A DNA stretch of 64,000 bases from contig JALHOJ010000004.1 in assembly GCA_022843045.1 (NCBI GenBank), positions 1-64,000 on the forward strand, in the 5' to 3' direction. This DNA comes from Phycisphaerales bacterium (lineage in GTDB: Bacteria > Planctomycetota > Phycisphaerae > Phycisphaerales > UBA1924). Below, in pieces: positions 37,692 through 50,100 of this stretch; position 1 is the stretch's first letter; every line of letters starts with the position of its first letter. The position numbers and the translations under genes were made by a program. Under the pieces are notes generated by a model, which saw only the letters and a list, made by a program, of their open reading frames with translations, was not told where the DNA came from and searched no databases.

Positions 37692-39038
37692 TCACTCCGG
37701 CAGGATCGTCCGTGGTCCCTTGCGAGGCCCTGACCCGGCGGGGCGTTCGGGGGCTTGCGGTCGGGTCGGGCGTTGGGGACGAGCCGGGCGGGTGGGCTTG
37801 GGGCTGAAGTTGGGGCCGGACTTGAAACTGGGCTTGGAGCTGGATTTGAAGTTGGACTTGAAGCTGGGCTTGGGACTCGACTTAGAACTGAACTTGGCGG
37901 GTTGCGGGCGGTTGCGGGTTGGTTGGGCGTCGCCTCGATCCGGTTCGCTTCGAGTAGATCGGTCCATCTGTCGCAGGGCCTTCCGGCGTTCGCGGTCCTT
38001 GAAGGCTCGTTCGCTCATGCCGCGGATGGGTTGGGTGCGTGGTGCGCGAGAATCGCCGGGCGGGCGGTCGAAGTTGGCGGATGGGCGGGCCGCGGTGCGC
38101 GGTTCTTGCGCTTCCTGTGGCGTCGGGCTGGGTTCGCCGTTCCATGCTGGGGTTGCCAGCAAGTCGCGGACCTCTTCCATCGAGAGTTCGCGCCAGTCGC
38201 CCACTTTGAGGTTGGCCAGGCGCAGCCCGCCCACTCCGACGCGGGTGAGGCGGCGCACAGGAAGCCCCACGGCGAACAGCACGTCGCGGAGCGGCACACC
38301 CCGGGCCTCAACCTGTGTGATTTCGAGCGTGACGCCCTGGCTTTCGCGTTGCTCGTTCCACTCGGGCTTGTCCTTGTCGAGCAAGCGCACGGCGGGGGCG
38401 ATGAAGAGTTCCTTGCGACGGCCCACGCCGCCGCCGCCCGCGCCGATGGAAAGGGGGCCGCCCCCCGCGGCTTCTTTCGCGGCTTTGCGGCGCATCGCGG
38501 CGTCGCGCTTGATGGCGAGTTTGGTGTGGCGGCGGACGGCGGCTTGGAGTTCGGGGACGCGCTCGGGCACGACCTCGCCCTTGACCTGCACGCGGTAGAC
38601 CTTGGGCACTGCATAACGCGGGTGGGTGAGGCGCTGCGCGAACTCGCCGTCGGTGGTCAGCAGCACCATGCCCTGAACGTCCCACTCAAGGCGGCCCACG
38701 GGGAAGAGGCGGGGGGCGAGGGCGTGCTTGACGAGGTCGGTGACTTTAGTGCGTTCCAGGCCCGGTTCGTCCGCCGCGGCGACCAGGACCCGCTCGGGCT
38801 TGTTGAGCATGATGTAAACGTGGCGGGCGAGGGGCTGAATGATGCGGCTGCCGACTTCGACGCGGTCCTCGCGGGGGTCGATGAAGACGGGGAGGTCGCG
38901 GACGGTGCGGCCGTTGACCTTGACCCGGCCTTCCTCGATCATCTGCTCGCACACCCGGCGGGCGGCGACACCGGCGTCGGCTAGGTAGCGGTGGAGGCGG
39001 ACTTTGTGGGGGGACGGGGAGTTTTGGGGGGTGGACAC
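37692..39038 (-). CDS. RsuA/RluB-family pseudouridine synthase, catalytic Asp replaced
   Basis: This 448-residue protein has an S4 RNA-binding domain at the start (VRLHRYLADAGVAARRVCEQ) and a TruA-like pseudouridine synthase domain of the RsuA/RluB/RluE/RluF type. The catalytic loop normally reads GRLD; here it reads GRLEWDVQGM, so the nucleophilic aspartate position is E118. An aspartate occurs two residues later. The C-terminal 150 residues are a Lys/Ser/Pro/Phe-rich, probably disordered tail with near-repeats (SFKSNFKSSSKPSFKSG), suited to RNA contact. The GTG start at 39038 was preferred over ATG 39104 because the S4 domain begins 12 residues later and the upstream part is low-complexity. 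Confidence 0.85.
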   Translation of the reverse strand: MSTPQNSPSPHKVRLHRYLADAGVAARRVCEQMIEEGRVKVNGRTVRDLPVFIDPREDRVEVGSRIIQPLARHVYIMLNKPERVLVAAADEPGLERTKVTDLVKHALAPRLFPVGRLEWDVQGMVLLTTDGEFAQRLTHPRYAVPKVYRVQVKGEVVPERVPELQAAVRRHTKLAIKRDAAMRRKAAKEAAGGGPLSIGAGGGGVGRRKELFIAPAVRLLDKDKPEWNEQRESQGVTLEITQVEARGVPLRDVLFAVGLPVRRLTRVGVGGLRLANLKVGDWRELSMEEVRDLLATPAWNGEPSPTPQEAQEPRTAARPSANFDRPPGDSRAPRTQPIRGMSERAFKDRERRKALRQMDRSTRSEPDRGDAQPTRNRPQPAKFSSKSSPKPSFKSNFKSSSKPSFKSGPNFSPKPTRPARPQRPTRPQAPERPAGSGPRKGPRTILPE

Positions 39039-39307
39039 GGGGGATGGTACGAAGGGGGGAGGGGAGACAGCGAAAAGCGATGGGGCGATAGCGAGAAGGG
39101 ACAATCAACAGGTGTGACGGAGCTTCGGGACGGTGCCGCGAACCGGGGCTCGATTCATGACTCAAAGGGTTGATCGCTTCATCGCTTTGTCCCAATTGCA
39201 CCCGGCTCGCCATTCCGCCCGATATCCGTGTTTTCCCGCGGAGGATCCGCTTGCAGCCGAACACCCCAACCACTGCTGTCGAACCACCACTTGCCGCTGG
39301 CGTTGCC

Positions 39308-40984
39308 ATGGAGTTGCCGCGCGAGGAGCGCGGGGGCGACTCGGGCGTTGCTGTTGCGCTGGGGCCTGATGCGCTGGATCGCACGTTGGAGTCGGCGGTG
39401 GAGCGGGCGTTTTTGTCGCCTCGGGTGGTGGATCAGACGGCGTTTGATTCGCTGGCGGGCACGCTTCGCAAGTTAACGTCAGAAGCGCAGGGGCAGGCGC
39501 GGTCGCTGGCGAGCACCAGCGCGCAGATGGGGCATCTGCAGGAGAGCGTGCGGGGGCTGATCAAGGACTTGCAGGGGCGGATCGAGCATGCGCTCAAGGC
39601 GCTGCCGACGCTGGACACGCGGATCAGCCGGACGCAAGCGTTGCTGGACCGGGTGAGCAATGAGACCGCGTTGACGAAGGCGCGGGAACTTCGGGACAGC
39701 ATCATTCAGGAAGTCGCGACCCAGCGGGAGACGCTCGTCCGCGATGCTCTTTCGCTCGCGCTCGATGGCGCGAAGGAGAAGTTCGCTGCGGACTTGCAGG
39801 CGATGGTGCGAGACGCGCTGGATCAGGCTCGGGCGGACGCGATCCTCGCGGCCCGCAGCGAAACGACCGGCGAAGGCGGCTTGCAAACCACGCTTCGCGA
39901 CGCTGGGGCGGCGACAGTGTCGAACGCGCCGCTGGCTCTTGTGGGCGGGGGCGTAGCGATTCCTGCGGAGTCGCTCGCCGCGATTGAGCAGCGGTTGACG
40001 CTGGCAACGAGCAACGCGATTGCGACGCAGCTTGATGCGTTGACGCTGCGGGCTCGCGAAGCACTGCATGAGTTTGAGGCGGGCGTGGAGCGGATCGAAG
40101 CCCGGCTGGCGGCGGTGCAATCCGCGGCGGAGCGGGATGTGGAGCGGGCCGAGCAGGGCGAGAAGAGCCTCGAGGAAGCGGTCTTGCGAGCCGAGATGCG
40201 GTTGCGGAACGCCAGCAGCGACGCGGAGCGACGGACCGAGGCGGTGGCGACGGAGATCGCTGAGCAGTTGCTCGCGCTGCGGACGGATGCTGGTGCGATG
40301 GTCCACAGCGGGCGCGAGCAGATCGCCAGCGAGACCCGCACGCTGGCGGCGGGGCTCCGCGAGCAAGTGGATCGCGCGATCCGCGAGCGCGTCGAGCCGA
40401 TCGCGGCGCCGATCATCACGCAAGAGACGGAACGCGCGGCACGCACGATCACGGAGCAAGCGATGCAGATCGCGGCTTCTTCGCCTGCGTCCGCCACCAC
40501 ACCGTCCATCGCGGCCCCGCAAACCTCGCCTGCTCTCACCACCGCGCTCCCCGACACGACCGCCGACTTCGCGCGGCTGGCGACAGCGCGGACTCAGATC
40601 GAAGCGCTGCTGCACCAGCTTGACCAGTCCAAGGCCAGCGTGGCAGCCGCTGCCCGCCACTGCGACGAGCGAACGCTCGCCGCGGCGACGGCAATGGACA
40701 CGATTGAGTCTCGCTTTGCGACAATCGAGCGGCAGACCACTGCACTCTCGCAGAGGCACTCGACGACGATTGGTGGGCTCCAGGCGCCCGCCCCTGCGGA
40801 CAACCGCGGCGAGCCTCGGTTCGATCAGGGAATTGCAACCCTGCAGCAGGCCCAGACCCAGTCGCAGTTGCAGGCGATCCAACTGCAGCAACTCACGGCC
40901 CAGGCGATACAAGTGGGTCAATGGCTGGCGCAGATGATGCAGGCGGCTCAGTTGAATGCCCAGCAGCCAATCGGCCGGCGCTAG
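39308..40984 (+). CDS. Coiled-coil protein of unknown function
   Basis: This is a 558-residue Ala/Glu/Arg/Gln-rich protein, helical along nearly its whole length with heptad-like patterns (LTSEAQGQARSLASTSAQMG, VLRAEMRLRNASSDAERRTE). There is no signal peptide or membrane segment. The last 50 residues are Gln-rich (LQQAQTQSQLQAIQLQQL). I recognise no family; such proteins are often cytoskeletal, nucoid-associated or chemotaxis-like scaffolds. ATG 39308 is the first good start, although the frame is open further upstream. It converges on the giant surface protein gene, with a terminator between them. Confidence 0.75.
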   Translation: MELPREERGGDSGVAVALGPDALDRTLESAVERAFLSPRVVDQTAFDSLAGTLRKLTSEAQGQARSLASTSAQMGHLQESVRGLIKDLQGRIEHALKALPTLDTRISRTQALLDRVSNETALTKARELRDSIIQEVATQRETLVRDALSLALDGAKEKFAADLQAMVRDALDQARADAILAARSETTGEGGLQTTLRDAGAATVSNAPLALVGGGVAIPAESLAAIEQRLTLATSNAIATQLDALTLRAREALHEFEAGVERIEARLAAVQSAAERDVERAEQGEKSLEEAVLRAEMRLRNASSDAERRTEAVATEIAEQLLALRTDAGAMVHSGREQIASETRTLAAGLREQVDRAIRERVEPIAAPIITQETERAARTITEQAMQIAASSPASATTPSIAAPQTSPALTTALPDTTADFARLATARTQIEALLHQLDQSKASVAAAARHCDERTLAAATAMDTIESRFATIERQTTALSQRHSTTIGGLQAPAPADNRGEPRFDQGIATLQQAQTQSQLQAIQLQQLTAQAIQVGQWLAQMMQAAQLNAQQPIGRR

Positions 40985-41102
40985 GCGCGAACGCGAGAGG
41001 CTTCTCTCCCAAACGTTGGAGCAACGACCTTCGATCCTTCGCGGCATGGCGTCATGTCATGCCGGATTGTCGAAGCACAGCCCACGATCTCATTCCAAGA
41101 AA

Positions 41103-41130
41103 AAGGGCCTCGATTCGGATCGAGGCCCTT
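41103..41130 (-). terminator. Intrinsic terminator of the giant gene
   Basis: AAGGGCCTCGAT (41103-41114) pairs perfectly with ATCGAGGCCCTT (41119-41130). On the minus strand the stem is followed by TTTTTCTTGG, so it terminates the giant gene, whose stop codon is 23 bases before it. It may also work weakly for the coiled-coil gene on the plus strand. Confidence 0.85.
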
Positions 41131-41152
41131 CGTGCTTGTTTTGAAACTCTGA

Positions 41153-44100
41153 TCAGATGCGGGGCGACAGGTTCTGGCGGAGCAGTTCGGTGCCGATCTG
41201 GCGACCCAGGAAGAAGTTGGTTGTCGTGATGGTGTCGGCGCTGCCCGAGAGCGGGCGGCTGAAGTCGGCGATGACGTAGGTGGGGTTGAAGGTGCGGTCG
41301 TCGCGGCCGTGGTCGACGGAGTTGGACGCAAAGGCGTCGAACTGGTTGCCGAAGTTGTTGACGCTGTCGAAGGTCGTGATGCGAGCGCCCATGATTTCGC
41401 CCGCGCGACGCGCGATCGCGGCGGTGAAGTTCTCGATGAGCAGGTCCACGTCCGCCGGGGCGGGTGTGCGGCCGATGAGCGAGAGGCTGGGGAAGAAGAC
41501 AACCGCTTCGTCGTCCAAGCGAGTGTTGAAGGGGTCCGACCGCTGCGAGACGCCATAGGGCTGGACGGGGTTGAAGATCTGGTTGAAGTTGCCTTGGGCG
41601 ATTGAGAGGAAGTTGAAGGCGGTGAAGGTGTCGAAGAGGGCGTTGATGGGGTCTTGCAGGCTGGACAGGTAGATGGTCGAGAAGTCCTCGAACTCGAAGT
41701 CCGCGGGGTTGGTCGAGAAGATGACGTCGACGCCGATGCTCTGGAAGAGGCTGTTGAGCTGCGTCACTGTGTTGTTCAGGACATAGGTCTGGAGAGGCTG
41801 ACCGTTGATGGCCGAGCCGACCAGGCCCAGGGTCTTGACATCCAGGGGCGTCAGGCGGGTGTCGCGGTTTCCGGTTTCGAGCCAGTTGACGGTACCGCCG
41901 TTGGTTTCGAGGAAGATGCGCTGGGTGCGGCGCTGGGTGTTGCCGCTGCCGTCGGTCACGACTTCGAGCTCGTAGTCGCTGTTGATGATGCCCTGCACGT
42001 AGGCGGCGAAGGTGCCCGCGCCGTTGCTGGTGCCTTGGGCCTGGGGCACGATGAACTCGATGAAGTAGTCGCCGTTGGCGTCAAAGCCGTAGGTCGTGGC
42101 GGCGCTCTGGCCGATCGTGCTGTTCGCGGTGCCGCCGTTGGCGCGGAAGTCGCTGGAAGAGAAGATCAGATTCGCGTCGTCCAAACCGAGCGAGCCGGTA
42201 GTCTCAAAGAAGGCGAACTGGACGTAGCCACGCAGGTCCTGCGTCGTGGGGATGCTCAGGCTGCCCAAGTCGCTGCCGGTTTCGGAAAGACGCAGGGTGA
42301 GCCGCATCTTCTGGCCCGGAGCGATGGGCTGGCGGTTGTTGAGGTGGAAGATGTCCACGTCGGCCTGGAACTTGTTGGGCACGCCGATGCTGCCGCGCGA
42401 GCCGACGGCCGACTCCACGGTCTGCACAAGACGGTTACCGACCCGGGTGGAGACTGCGCCCTCGCCGTCGACGCCGGTCACGATGTCGTCGGCAGTGTTC
42501 ACGACGCCGTCCAGGCCGCGGTCGAGCGTGAAGGTGTAGTTGTTGATGAGCAGCTTGGACTGGTCGTCGGGCGTGCCGAAGACGCCGTCGTTGCCTGCAA
42601 AGTCGATGGGCAGAGGCGCGGGCACCAGCGTGTTGCCGTCGCCGGCATCGGTGGTGTTGGTGAAGCCGCTATCCCCGTCATCGAAGATCTCGACGGTGAA
42701 GGAGTACGGGCCAACGCTGCCCGGCACAGTCTGCACCGGGTTGTTGACGGTGCCAGGGACCGCGACGTTGTCGGTCACGCCCACGGCGATGATGAACGTC
42801 CCCGAGACCCGCATGAGATATGCCTGCTGCGCGCCAGTCTCGAACGGAGCGTTCACGTCCGGCACGGGCAGCGAGATGGTGGTCGCGGTCGCGTTGAGCA
42901 GGTCGACAGGCGTGCCATCGGTATTCAGCACGCGGAAGGACGCACCCGAGGCACCGCCGCTCAGGGGCGAGATTCGCAGAATCTGGCCGGCCAGCACGGT
43001 GATCGTGTAGAGGTCCACGTCGCCGCCAAAGCGGAAGTTGGTGGTGTCGTTGTCGGGGTGATCGCCGATGAAGCCGTCGACCGTGATCGCACGGTTGGTG
43101 TCGGGCAGGTTGTCGGGGGCGTCGGCGTTGTCGAGGATGAAGTTGAGGTTGCTGGGGCCGTACAGGTCGTAGCGGCTGCCGCCAACGTTGACGACTTCCG
43201 CGGTGATCTTGTCGCCAGCGTCGCCAGCGACCACGCCGCCGACGAAGTCATCGCTCTGCTCGATCAGGCCATTGCCGTTGCCGTCGAACCCGGCGTCGAC
43301 AAGGCGGGCGCGAGCGACCGTGCTGTCGAGGCGGATGCGGTAGACGCCAGGACCCGGGCGACCGGGGACCACGGGCAGGTTGGCGCTCACCAAACTGCGC
43401 GAGAAGGTGATGATCAGGCCGTTGTTGGCTTCGTTGTAGCTGAGGGTGTAGTCGAGGCCTTCGACGAGGCGGATTTCGACTTCGCCGCCACCGCGAACTT
43501 CGGCCACGCTCAGGGCGCGAGGCAGGGAGCTGAAGTCCATCGGCTGGTTGAACTCCACCACAGCCGCGGGGATGAAGCTCTCGTTGCTGACACGGATGCT
43601 CTCGATCTGCGCGCTCTGGGGCGGCAGGGCGGGAGCCAGTGTCGCGAAGTTGCCGCGGGTGCCGTTAAAGGTCAGGCCCGCGAGCGTCACCGTGCCCAGC
43701 GTGCCGTTGCTGGCGATGCGATAGGACTCGGTCGAGCGGACCGAGCCGGTCTGGGTACCGTTGATGGTGACATTGCCGATTGCGCCGCGGCCGCCCGCGA
43801 TGCGATCGTCGTTGGTGCCGAAGAAGCGGTCCTGGCCGCGGATGAAGCCGGCGGTGATGTCCGACTCGCGGAAGTCGCCGCTGATGGTCACGTTGCCGAT
43901 CGAGCCGCTGCGGAGGCTGTCGGCGTCAACGCCCGTGCCGTCGAACTGGGCGTCGCGGCCCAGATCCACGCCTGCGCTGATGGCGGAATCGAACATCTGA
44001 CCGCCAATGGTGACGGTGCCGATATCGCGGCCCGCGCTGATCAGCGAGCGGCTGAGCTGCCCACCAAAGGTGACGGGGCCGAGCGTACGACCCGCACGCA

Positions 44101-47100
44101 CGGCGGCGCGATCGCCCTGACCGGTCACGGCCAGGCCCGTGAAGTTGCCGTCCGCGCTGATCGTGCCTCGGAGCGAACCGGAGATGGTCGCGGTGCCCAT
44201 GTTGAGGGCACGGAGCGTGGCGGTGTTGGGTCCGGAACCAAAGTCTCCCGTGACCGTCAGCGTGCCCACGTTGCGGGCGGTGATGAAGACGTTGCTGAGG
44301 TCTGTGTAGGCGATCCGGGTGACGTCGCCGCCGATGTCAAAGCGGGGGCGGAAGAACTCGTTGAAGGCGTTGCTGGCGCTGGCCGTGGTGCCGCCCGTGA
44401 CGTTGGCGACTCCGCCATCGACGAGGAAGGTGCTGTTGCCCTGCACGCGTCCGTTGACGGCGAGGGTGGCGAGGCTGGCGTTGTTGTTGGTCCAGAGGTG
44501 GAAGTTGTCGACAACGCCCGTGCTGCTGGTGATGGAGAACGCGCTGGTGGGGCCGCTGTTGCGGAGCGTGACGGTGAAGTCCGGAGCGCCCACGCCGCTG
44601 CTGAGGATGCCGCCCGGGACACCGAAGGTGAAGAAGGCTTCGCCCGGCCCGCTGAAGTTGAGGGTGTAGGTTGCGCCGCCGACCGTGACGGAGCGGGTGC
44701 CGCTGAACTGCGTGCCCGCGAAGCCAACGCCGGCGTCGAGGACGTAGTCGGCCAACTGGCTGGGCACGCGCTTGATCGCGTACCGGTTGTCGTTGAGGAT
44801 GGACTGGGGAATCACATCCGCGATCACCTGCGCGTTGGCGAGCGTGCCGCCGATGTTGAGCGTGCCGATCGTCGAGACGCCCAGTGCGAGCGCATCGTCC
44901 AGCGATTCGTCCGCAAGGGTGCCCGCAAGGTCTCCGTACACGCCGTCCGCGCCGGCTTCGGCGCCGGCGACGAAGGTGACGCCGAACGCGCCGCCCGGCG
45001 AGATGATCGTGCCGATCGTGCCGCTCTTGACCACGTCCTCGTTGGCGTCAAACCCGCCCGGACGATTGTCCGCGCCGAGGCTGACCAGCCCTGCGACGAA
45101 CAGCGTGTCGGCGAAGTTCACGCCCGTGCTGACGCGGACGATCGAATCGCCCGCGGCGAAGAAGGAGCCCTTGCTGCCAAAGTCGGTGTTGTTGGAGACA
45201 CGACCGCCGACGGTGATGTTGGTGATGTTGCGGACGGCGTGGAAGCCGGACTCAAAGACCGAGCCGCTGACGTTGATGCTCACAATGTCGCGGCCGGCGC
45301 GGATCAGAGCGCCGTCAAAGCCGCTGCGGGCGAACACGTCCTGCGGCAACTGGTTGCGACGCGCGTCCACAACGTTGAAGGGAGTCTTCGCGGCGTCGAT
45401 GCCGATGTTGCCGAAGGGCTGGCCGTTGCCGTTCACCACCAGGCTGGTGATGTCGTCGTCGGCGTAGACATTGCCCAGCAGGTCGCCACCCGTGATGGTG
45501 AGCGACGCGATGCTGCCTCGGTATGCGGCGATCAGGCGATCGGGCAGGAAGCTGCCGTTGGTGATGGCGATGCTGCCGATCCCGCCCGAGTAGCTCAGGA
45601 TGTCGCCGCCGAAGTCGCCATTGATGGTGACGGCGGTGATGCCGTTGTAGGCCACCAGCGAGCCGCGACCGGTCTGGTCGTTCTCCGGCTTGTTGGGCGC
45701 CCCGCCCAGGCGAACGCTCGCGAGCGTGCCGCCCGCACGGAGATCGCTGTAGAGCGTGCCGTTGGGCGCGGCGATGTTGTTGATGTTCAGTTGAGCGACG
45801 AACGCGTCGCCCGGACGGCTCGCAAGGCCGATGTGGCGACCCGCGGTGATCGTGCTGACGGTGCCGTTCACAAAGCCGCGGATCGCGACGTCGCGGCCCG
45901 CGGTGATCGTGTTCACGTTGGCGTTGCGTTCGGTCGTCGAGACTTCGGCGTCGAAGTCACCAGCCGTGACCGTCAGTGTGGAGATCGGGCCCGAGGACCG
46001 GACGCGACCCTGGAAGCCGTTCACGGCCGTGATCGTGCCGATTCGGCCGTCTGGCCCGCTGACCAGCACGTCGGTGTTCAGGGCGCGATCCGCGATCGTG
46101 ATGTTGGTGAGTTCGCCCGAGACGGCGATCGTCGACGAGGCGATGTTGCGACCGATGGTCAGGGCATCGAGCTGACCGGCGGAGATGCTGCTGCCTCGCA
46201 GGTCCTGCGTGGCGCTCATCGTGCGGATCTGGCCGTTGACGCTGAGCGCAGCACGGATGTAGTTGCGAGCGGTGAAGCCACCCGTGAAGTCGCCCGTGGC
46301 GCTGATGGTCACATCGGAGGCGTCTTCCTCGACGGTGATGCGGTCGATGTCTCGCTCCACACGAATGTCGGTGGGCACGAAGTCTCGGCCCGTACCCAGC
46401 AGCGTGCTGTTGGAGAATCCGAGCACGGTCATCGTGCCCAACGAGCCGCCAAGCTGCATGCGTGACGCGTCAAAGACGGTGCCATCCGCGTCGAACACAT
46501 CGAGATCACGCAAAGAGAAGCGATTGCGGGTGAAGACCGCGTCGGTGACATCGATCTGGCCCAGATCGCCGTAGAAGAAGCGATTCTCGCCATAGTTGAA
46601 GCTGGTCCAGAAGCTGTCCAGCGTGTCGCTGCCGACGTACGCGTCTACATACCGCCCGCCGGGCAGCAGCAAGTTGGTGATGCCGTCCTCGGTGAAGTCA
46701 AAGGTGAAGCCGTTGGGCAGAACGATGGGGCCCTGGTTGAAGCGAACCAGGTTGCCGGCGATGATCACGCCGCTCACCTGCGTGGGCTTGACGCTGGGAC
46801 CGCCCTGGCCAGTGCCCGGGACTGTGATAGAGGCAGGACCGGTCACCGTGCCGATGTCGTCTGCCGCGTACACGCCCGGGGCGCCGAGCGGGTTGCCATC
46901 AAGGCGGGTGGCGATGCCGTCACCGACGTCGACAAGCGCGACGCGGAACGCGTAGACCGTGCCCAGCAGGCCTTCGAAGCCGTCCAGCACGGTGATGCCG
47001 TCGCTGTTGATGCGGACGTCGCCCAATACGGCGTCGTCGCCCTGCAGGATGATGTTTCGCACCGCACCCTTCGCGGCGACGCGCGACAGGCTGCCGGTTC

Positions 47101-50100
47101 GGACGATCACGCCTTCGAGTCGCCCTTCGAGCGGGCTGCCCAGGTCGTCAAGGAATGCTGATGTGCCCGCCAGCGTCTCGTTCTGGGCGGGGCGATACAC
47201 GTTGCCGCCGTACACATTGGTATCGATCAACGGTCCGGTGTCTTGGCCGCCCAGAGACACGCCCACTGGCCCACCCAGCGTGCTGTCGGGTCCATCGGGA
47301 GCGATGCCCGGGAACGGAGCGATCGAGCCAGGGCCAAAGCTCACCAGTTCGGTGACGCCCAAGCTGCCGTCCACTTCGACCAAGTCCAGACCTTCCGCAT
47401 CGATGGTGACGATGTCGCCGTTGGGCGTGGTGTTGGTGATCGCCTGCACCAGGCCCGTCACTTCGATGCGATAAACGTCGATCTCGGCACTGCCGTCGAA
47501 CTCCACGCGCGAGGTAGCGTCGCCGGTCACGCGGATGCGACCGATCGTGACGCGCTGCGGACGCCCGCCGCCGCCCGGCGAGGTCGTGTTGCTGCCCGTG
47601 ATGCGGAGGGTGCGACCGGCCGTGAGATCGGCCTGGATCTGCGCCACCACCACGCCTTGGCCGCCGTCAACGGGGACGACGCGAATCACGTCCAGTGGGC
47701 TGGCGGGGCCGCCGCCCACGAGCGAGATCGTGAAGCGAGCGCCGCCGTCATCGATGAACTCACGGGGCTCGTCGGGAACCAGGAAGAAGACCGAGTCGTC
47801 GCCCACGATGTCGATCTCGGGCGTGTCAACGAAGCGGATATCACTGTTGCGGCCCGTGTTCAGACCGATGGGGCCGCCATAGATCCCGCTGCGCGGATCG
47901 CCGTCTTCGTAGGCGTCCTGGGCAATCAAGATCGCGCCGATGGTCGAGTTGTCACTCGTGGAAATGTCAAACGGCCGGTTGCCGATGGATGATCCAACCA
48001 CGTGGAAGCCCACGCGGATCATGCCGATGTCACCAGCGATGCCACGGATGTTGTCGCCAGTCTGGAGGCGGAAGCCCGTGCCCGTGCCGCTGCGGCGAGC
48101 CGCATTTTCCGGATCCTGGTCCATGCCAACGCCGCCACCGATATCGATGTTGCCGACACCGCCGCCGCGAACGCGCATGGTGAGGAAGTTGACGTCGCCT
48201 TCCGCCGCGCCGTCGGCGGCGGCGCCCTGGAACGCACGGGGACCGTTGCCGATGGTCGGGTTGATGCCCGTGGCGATCAGGCCGACGCGACCGCCGATGT
48301 CGAAGGAGATGATGCCGCCGTCCGCGCTGGGTTCAGGCGCGCCGATATCACCGCCCGCAATGAGAGCCCACAGATCGCCCGAGATGGCGATGCTGCCGCC
48401 GTGCAAGGACATGGCGTCGTCATCGTTGAGACCGGTGTTGAAAAGACCGGACGCGGCGGTATCGCCGCCCGCGGGGCTGCCGTAGCCCATGCCGACCTGG
48501 AACGCGCCCATCGAGCCCGAGAGCAGCGTGATGGCATTGGCAAGTCCGCCGTTGGAACTGGAGAAGCCTGCGCCGCCGCCCGTGCGATAGGAGCCGAAAG
48601 TGGTGGATGCCAGGCCGCTGACCAGGAAGCTGTAGCTCGACAGGCCCGCGCCGTCGTCGACACCCTGCGGGTCGGTGACGACGAGGTAATAGAGGCCCGG
48701 TCCTTCGCGAGGCTTGACCTTGACGCGAGAGGAAGTGAAGCGCTGACGGTTGTTGGGATCGCCCAGCAGAGTTTCGGGGTCGGGCGATTCGGGAGCGCCG
48801 ACCGTGCGGCCCTGCGCATCGACGACGCGCACGTACACGCCCAGACCGGCGCGATCGTCCACGCCTTGGACGATGATGTCCGTGGTGCCATCCCAGACGA
48901 AGGAGTAGACGTCGGAAACGTCCTCGGCGAGGATGTTGTTGCGACCCGACAGATCGCCACGCACGCGGACGGCGGTGCCTCCCGAGCCGATGAACTCAGC
49001 GCTGGAGAGCGTGTTGTTGCGCAACCAGCCGCCACCATACAGGACGGCCTGGCTGGCGGGGCGCGTCAAGGCTGCGCCGTCGACGGCGAGACCTTCCATC
49101 GCGCCGCCGGAATAAAGGTGATCTCGCACTGTGGTGAGAGAATCGACCTGCGTGCCCAGGGGCGCGACGTATTCGCGCTCGCTGTAATTGAACACGTCGC
49201 GGGCGGGGCGCGTGATAGGCGAACTCAGGTCGCCGATGACGGTGATGTCGGCCTGGCCGCGTCCACCGATGGCGATCTCGCCGACGGAGCGACCGACCAC
49301 GATCGCGCCTTCCGTGCGATAGATCGGATCGATCGTCACGGGACGGGAGAAGTCAAAGTCGGGCTCGATGGCGAACGCGCCCGCGTCGGTCTGGGTCGTC
49401 AGCGAGCCCAGATCGCCCGCGACCGTGACCGAGCCGACGAGGTAGCTGACGCTGAGGCGATTGAGCGCGCCGGTGAACTGGGAGTTGCCGTGAACGATGC
49501 CGTGGACGAGCACGGAGTTCATGGACTGTCCGTTGGGCACGAAGATGCCCTGATCGGCGCGGATGAAACTGCTGTCTGCGTCGGGCTCGACGATGAAGTC
49601 GTCGGCGGAGAAGATACCGCCGCCGCCCAAGTAGTTGTTCGGATCTCGAATCCACGGCGAGCCGATGACGACCGACCCAGCGAACTCCGGAAGGCCGGCG
49701 ATGCCGAAGTCCTCACCCTGATCATTCACGTTGAAGGCGTACCCAAAGCCGGCGCTTTCGAAATCATCTGAGAACCCGTTGGCCACGTTGGTGTTCAGGG
49801 TGAAGCCGAAGCCTTGCTCGAAGAAGTCATCGTTGGGCTGCGGATCTTCGCGAGCCTGAATGACACCACCCCAGACCGAAAGGCTCGAACGCCCGTCAAC
49901 GTTGTTGAGCTGGACGCGGCCGATACCGTCGTTGAAGTTGGGCCGACCGTCGTCGTTGGTGTCGACGAGCAGGATGTCCGCTCCCTGAGGACGGCCCAGC
50001 GCGATCGTGCGCTGCATGGCGTTGCCGTACAGATCGAACACGGACACAGAAGCGCCGACAGGCCCGGTGAGTACAACCACGGCACCGAAGATCTTGGGCT

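Noticed and set aside
41654-46465. A 1603-codon open frame on the plus strand antisense to the giant surface protein
   Set aside because: It is Gly/Ala/Asp/Val-rich with no motifs, starts and stops arbitrarily, and mirrors the repeated codons of the real minus-strand gene. Long antisense frames are expected at this GC content.
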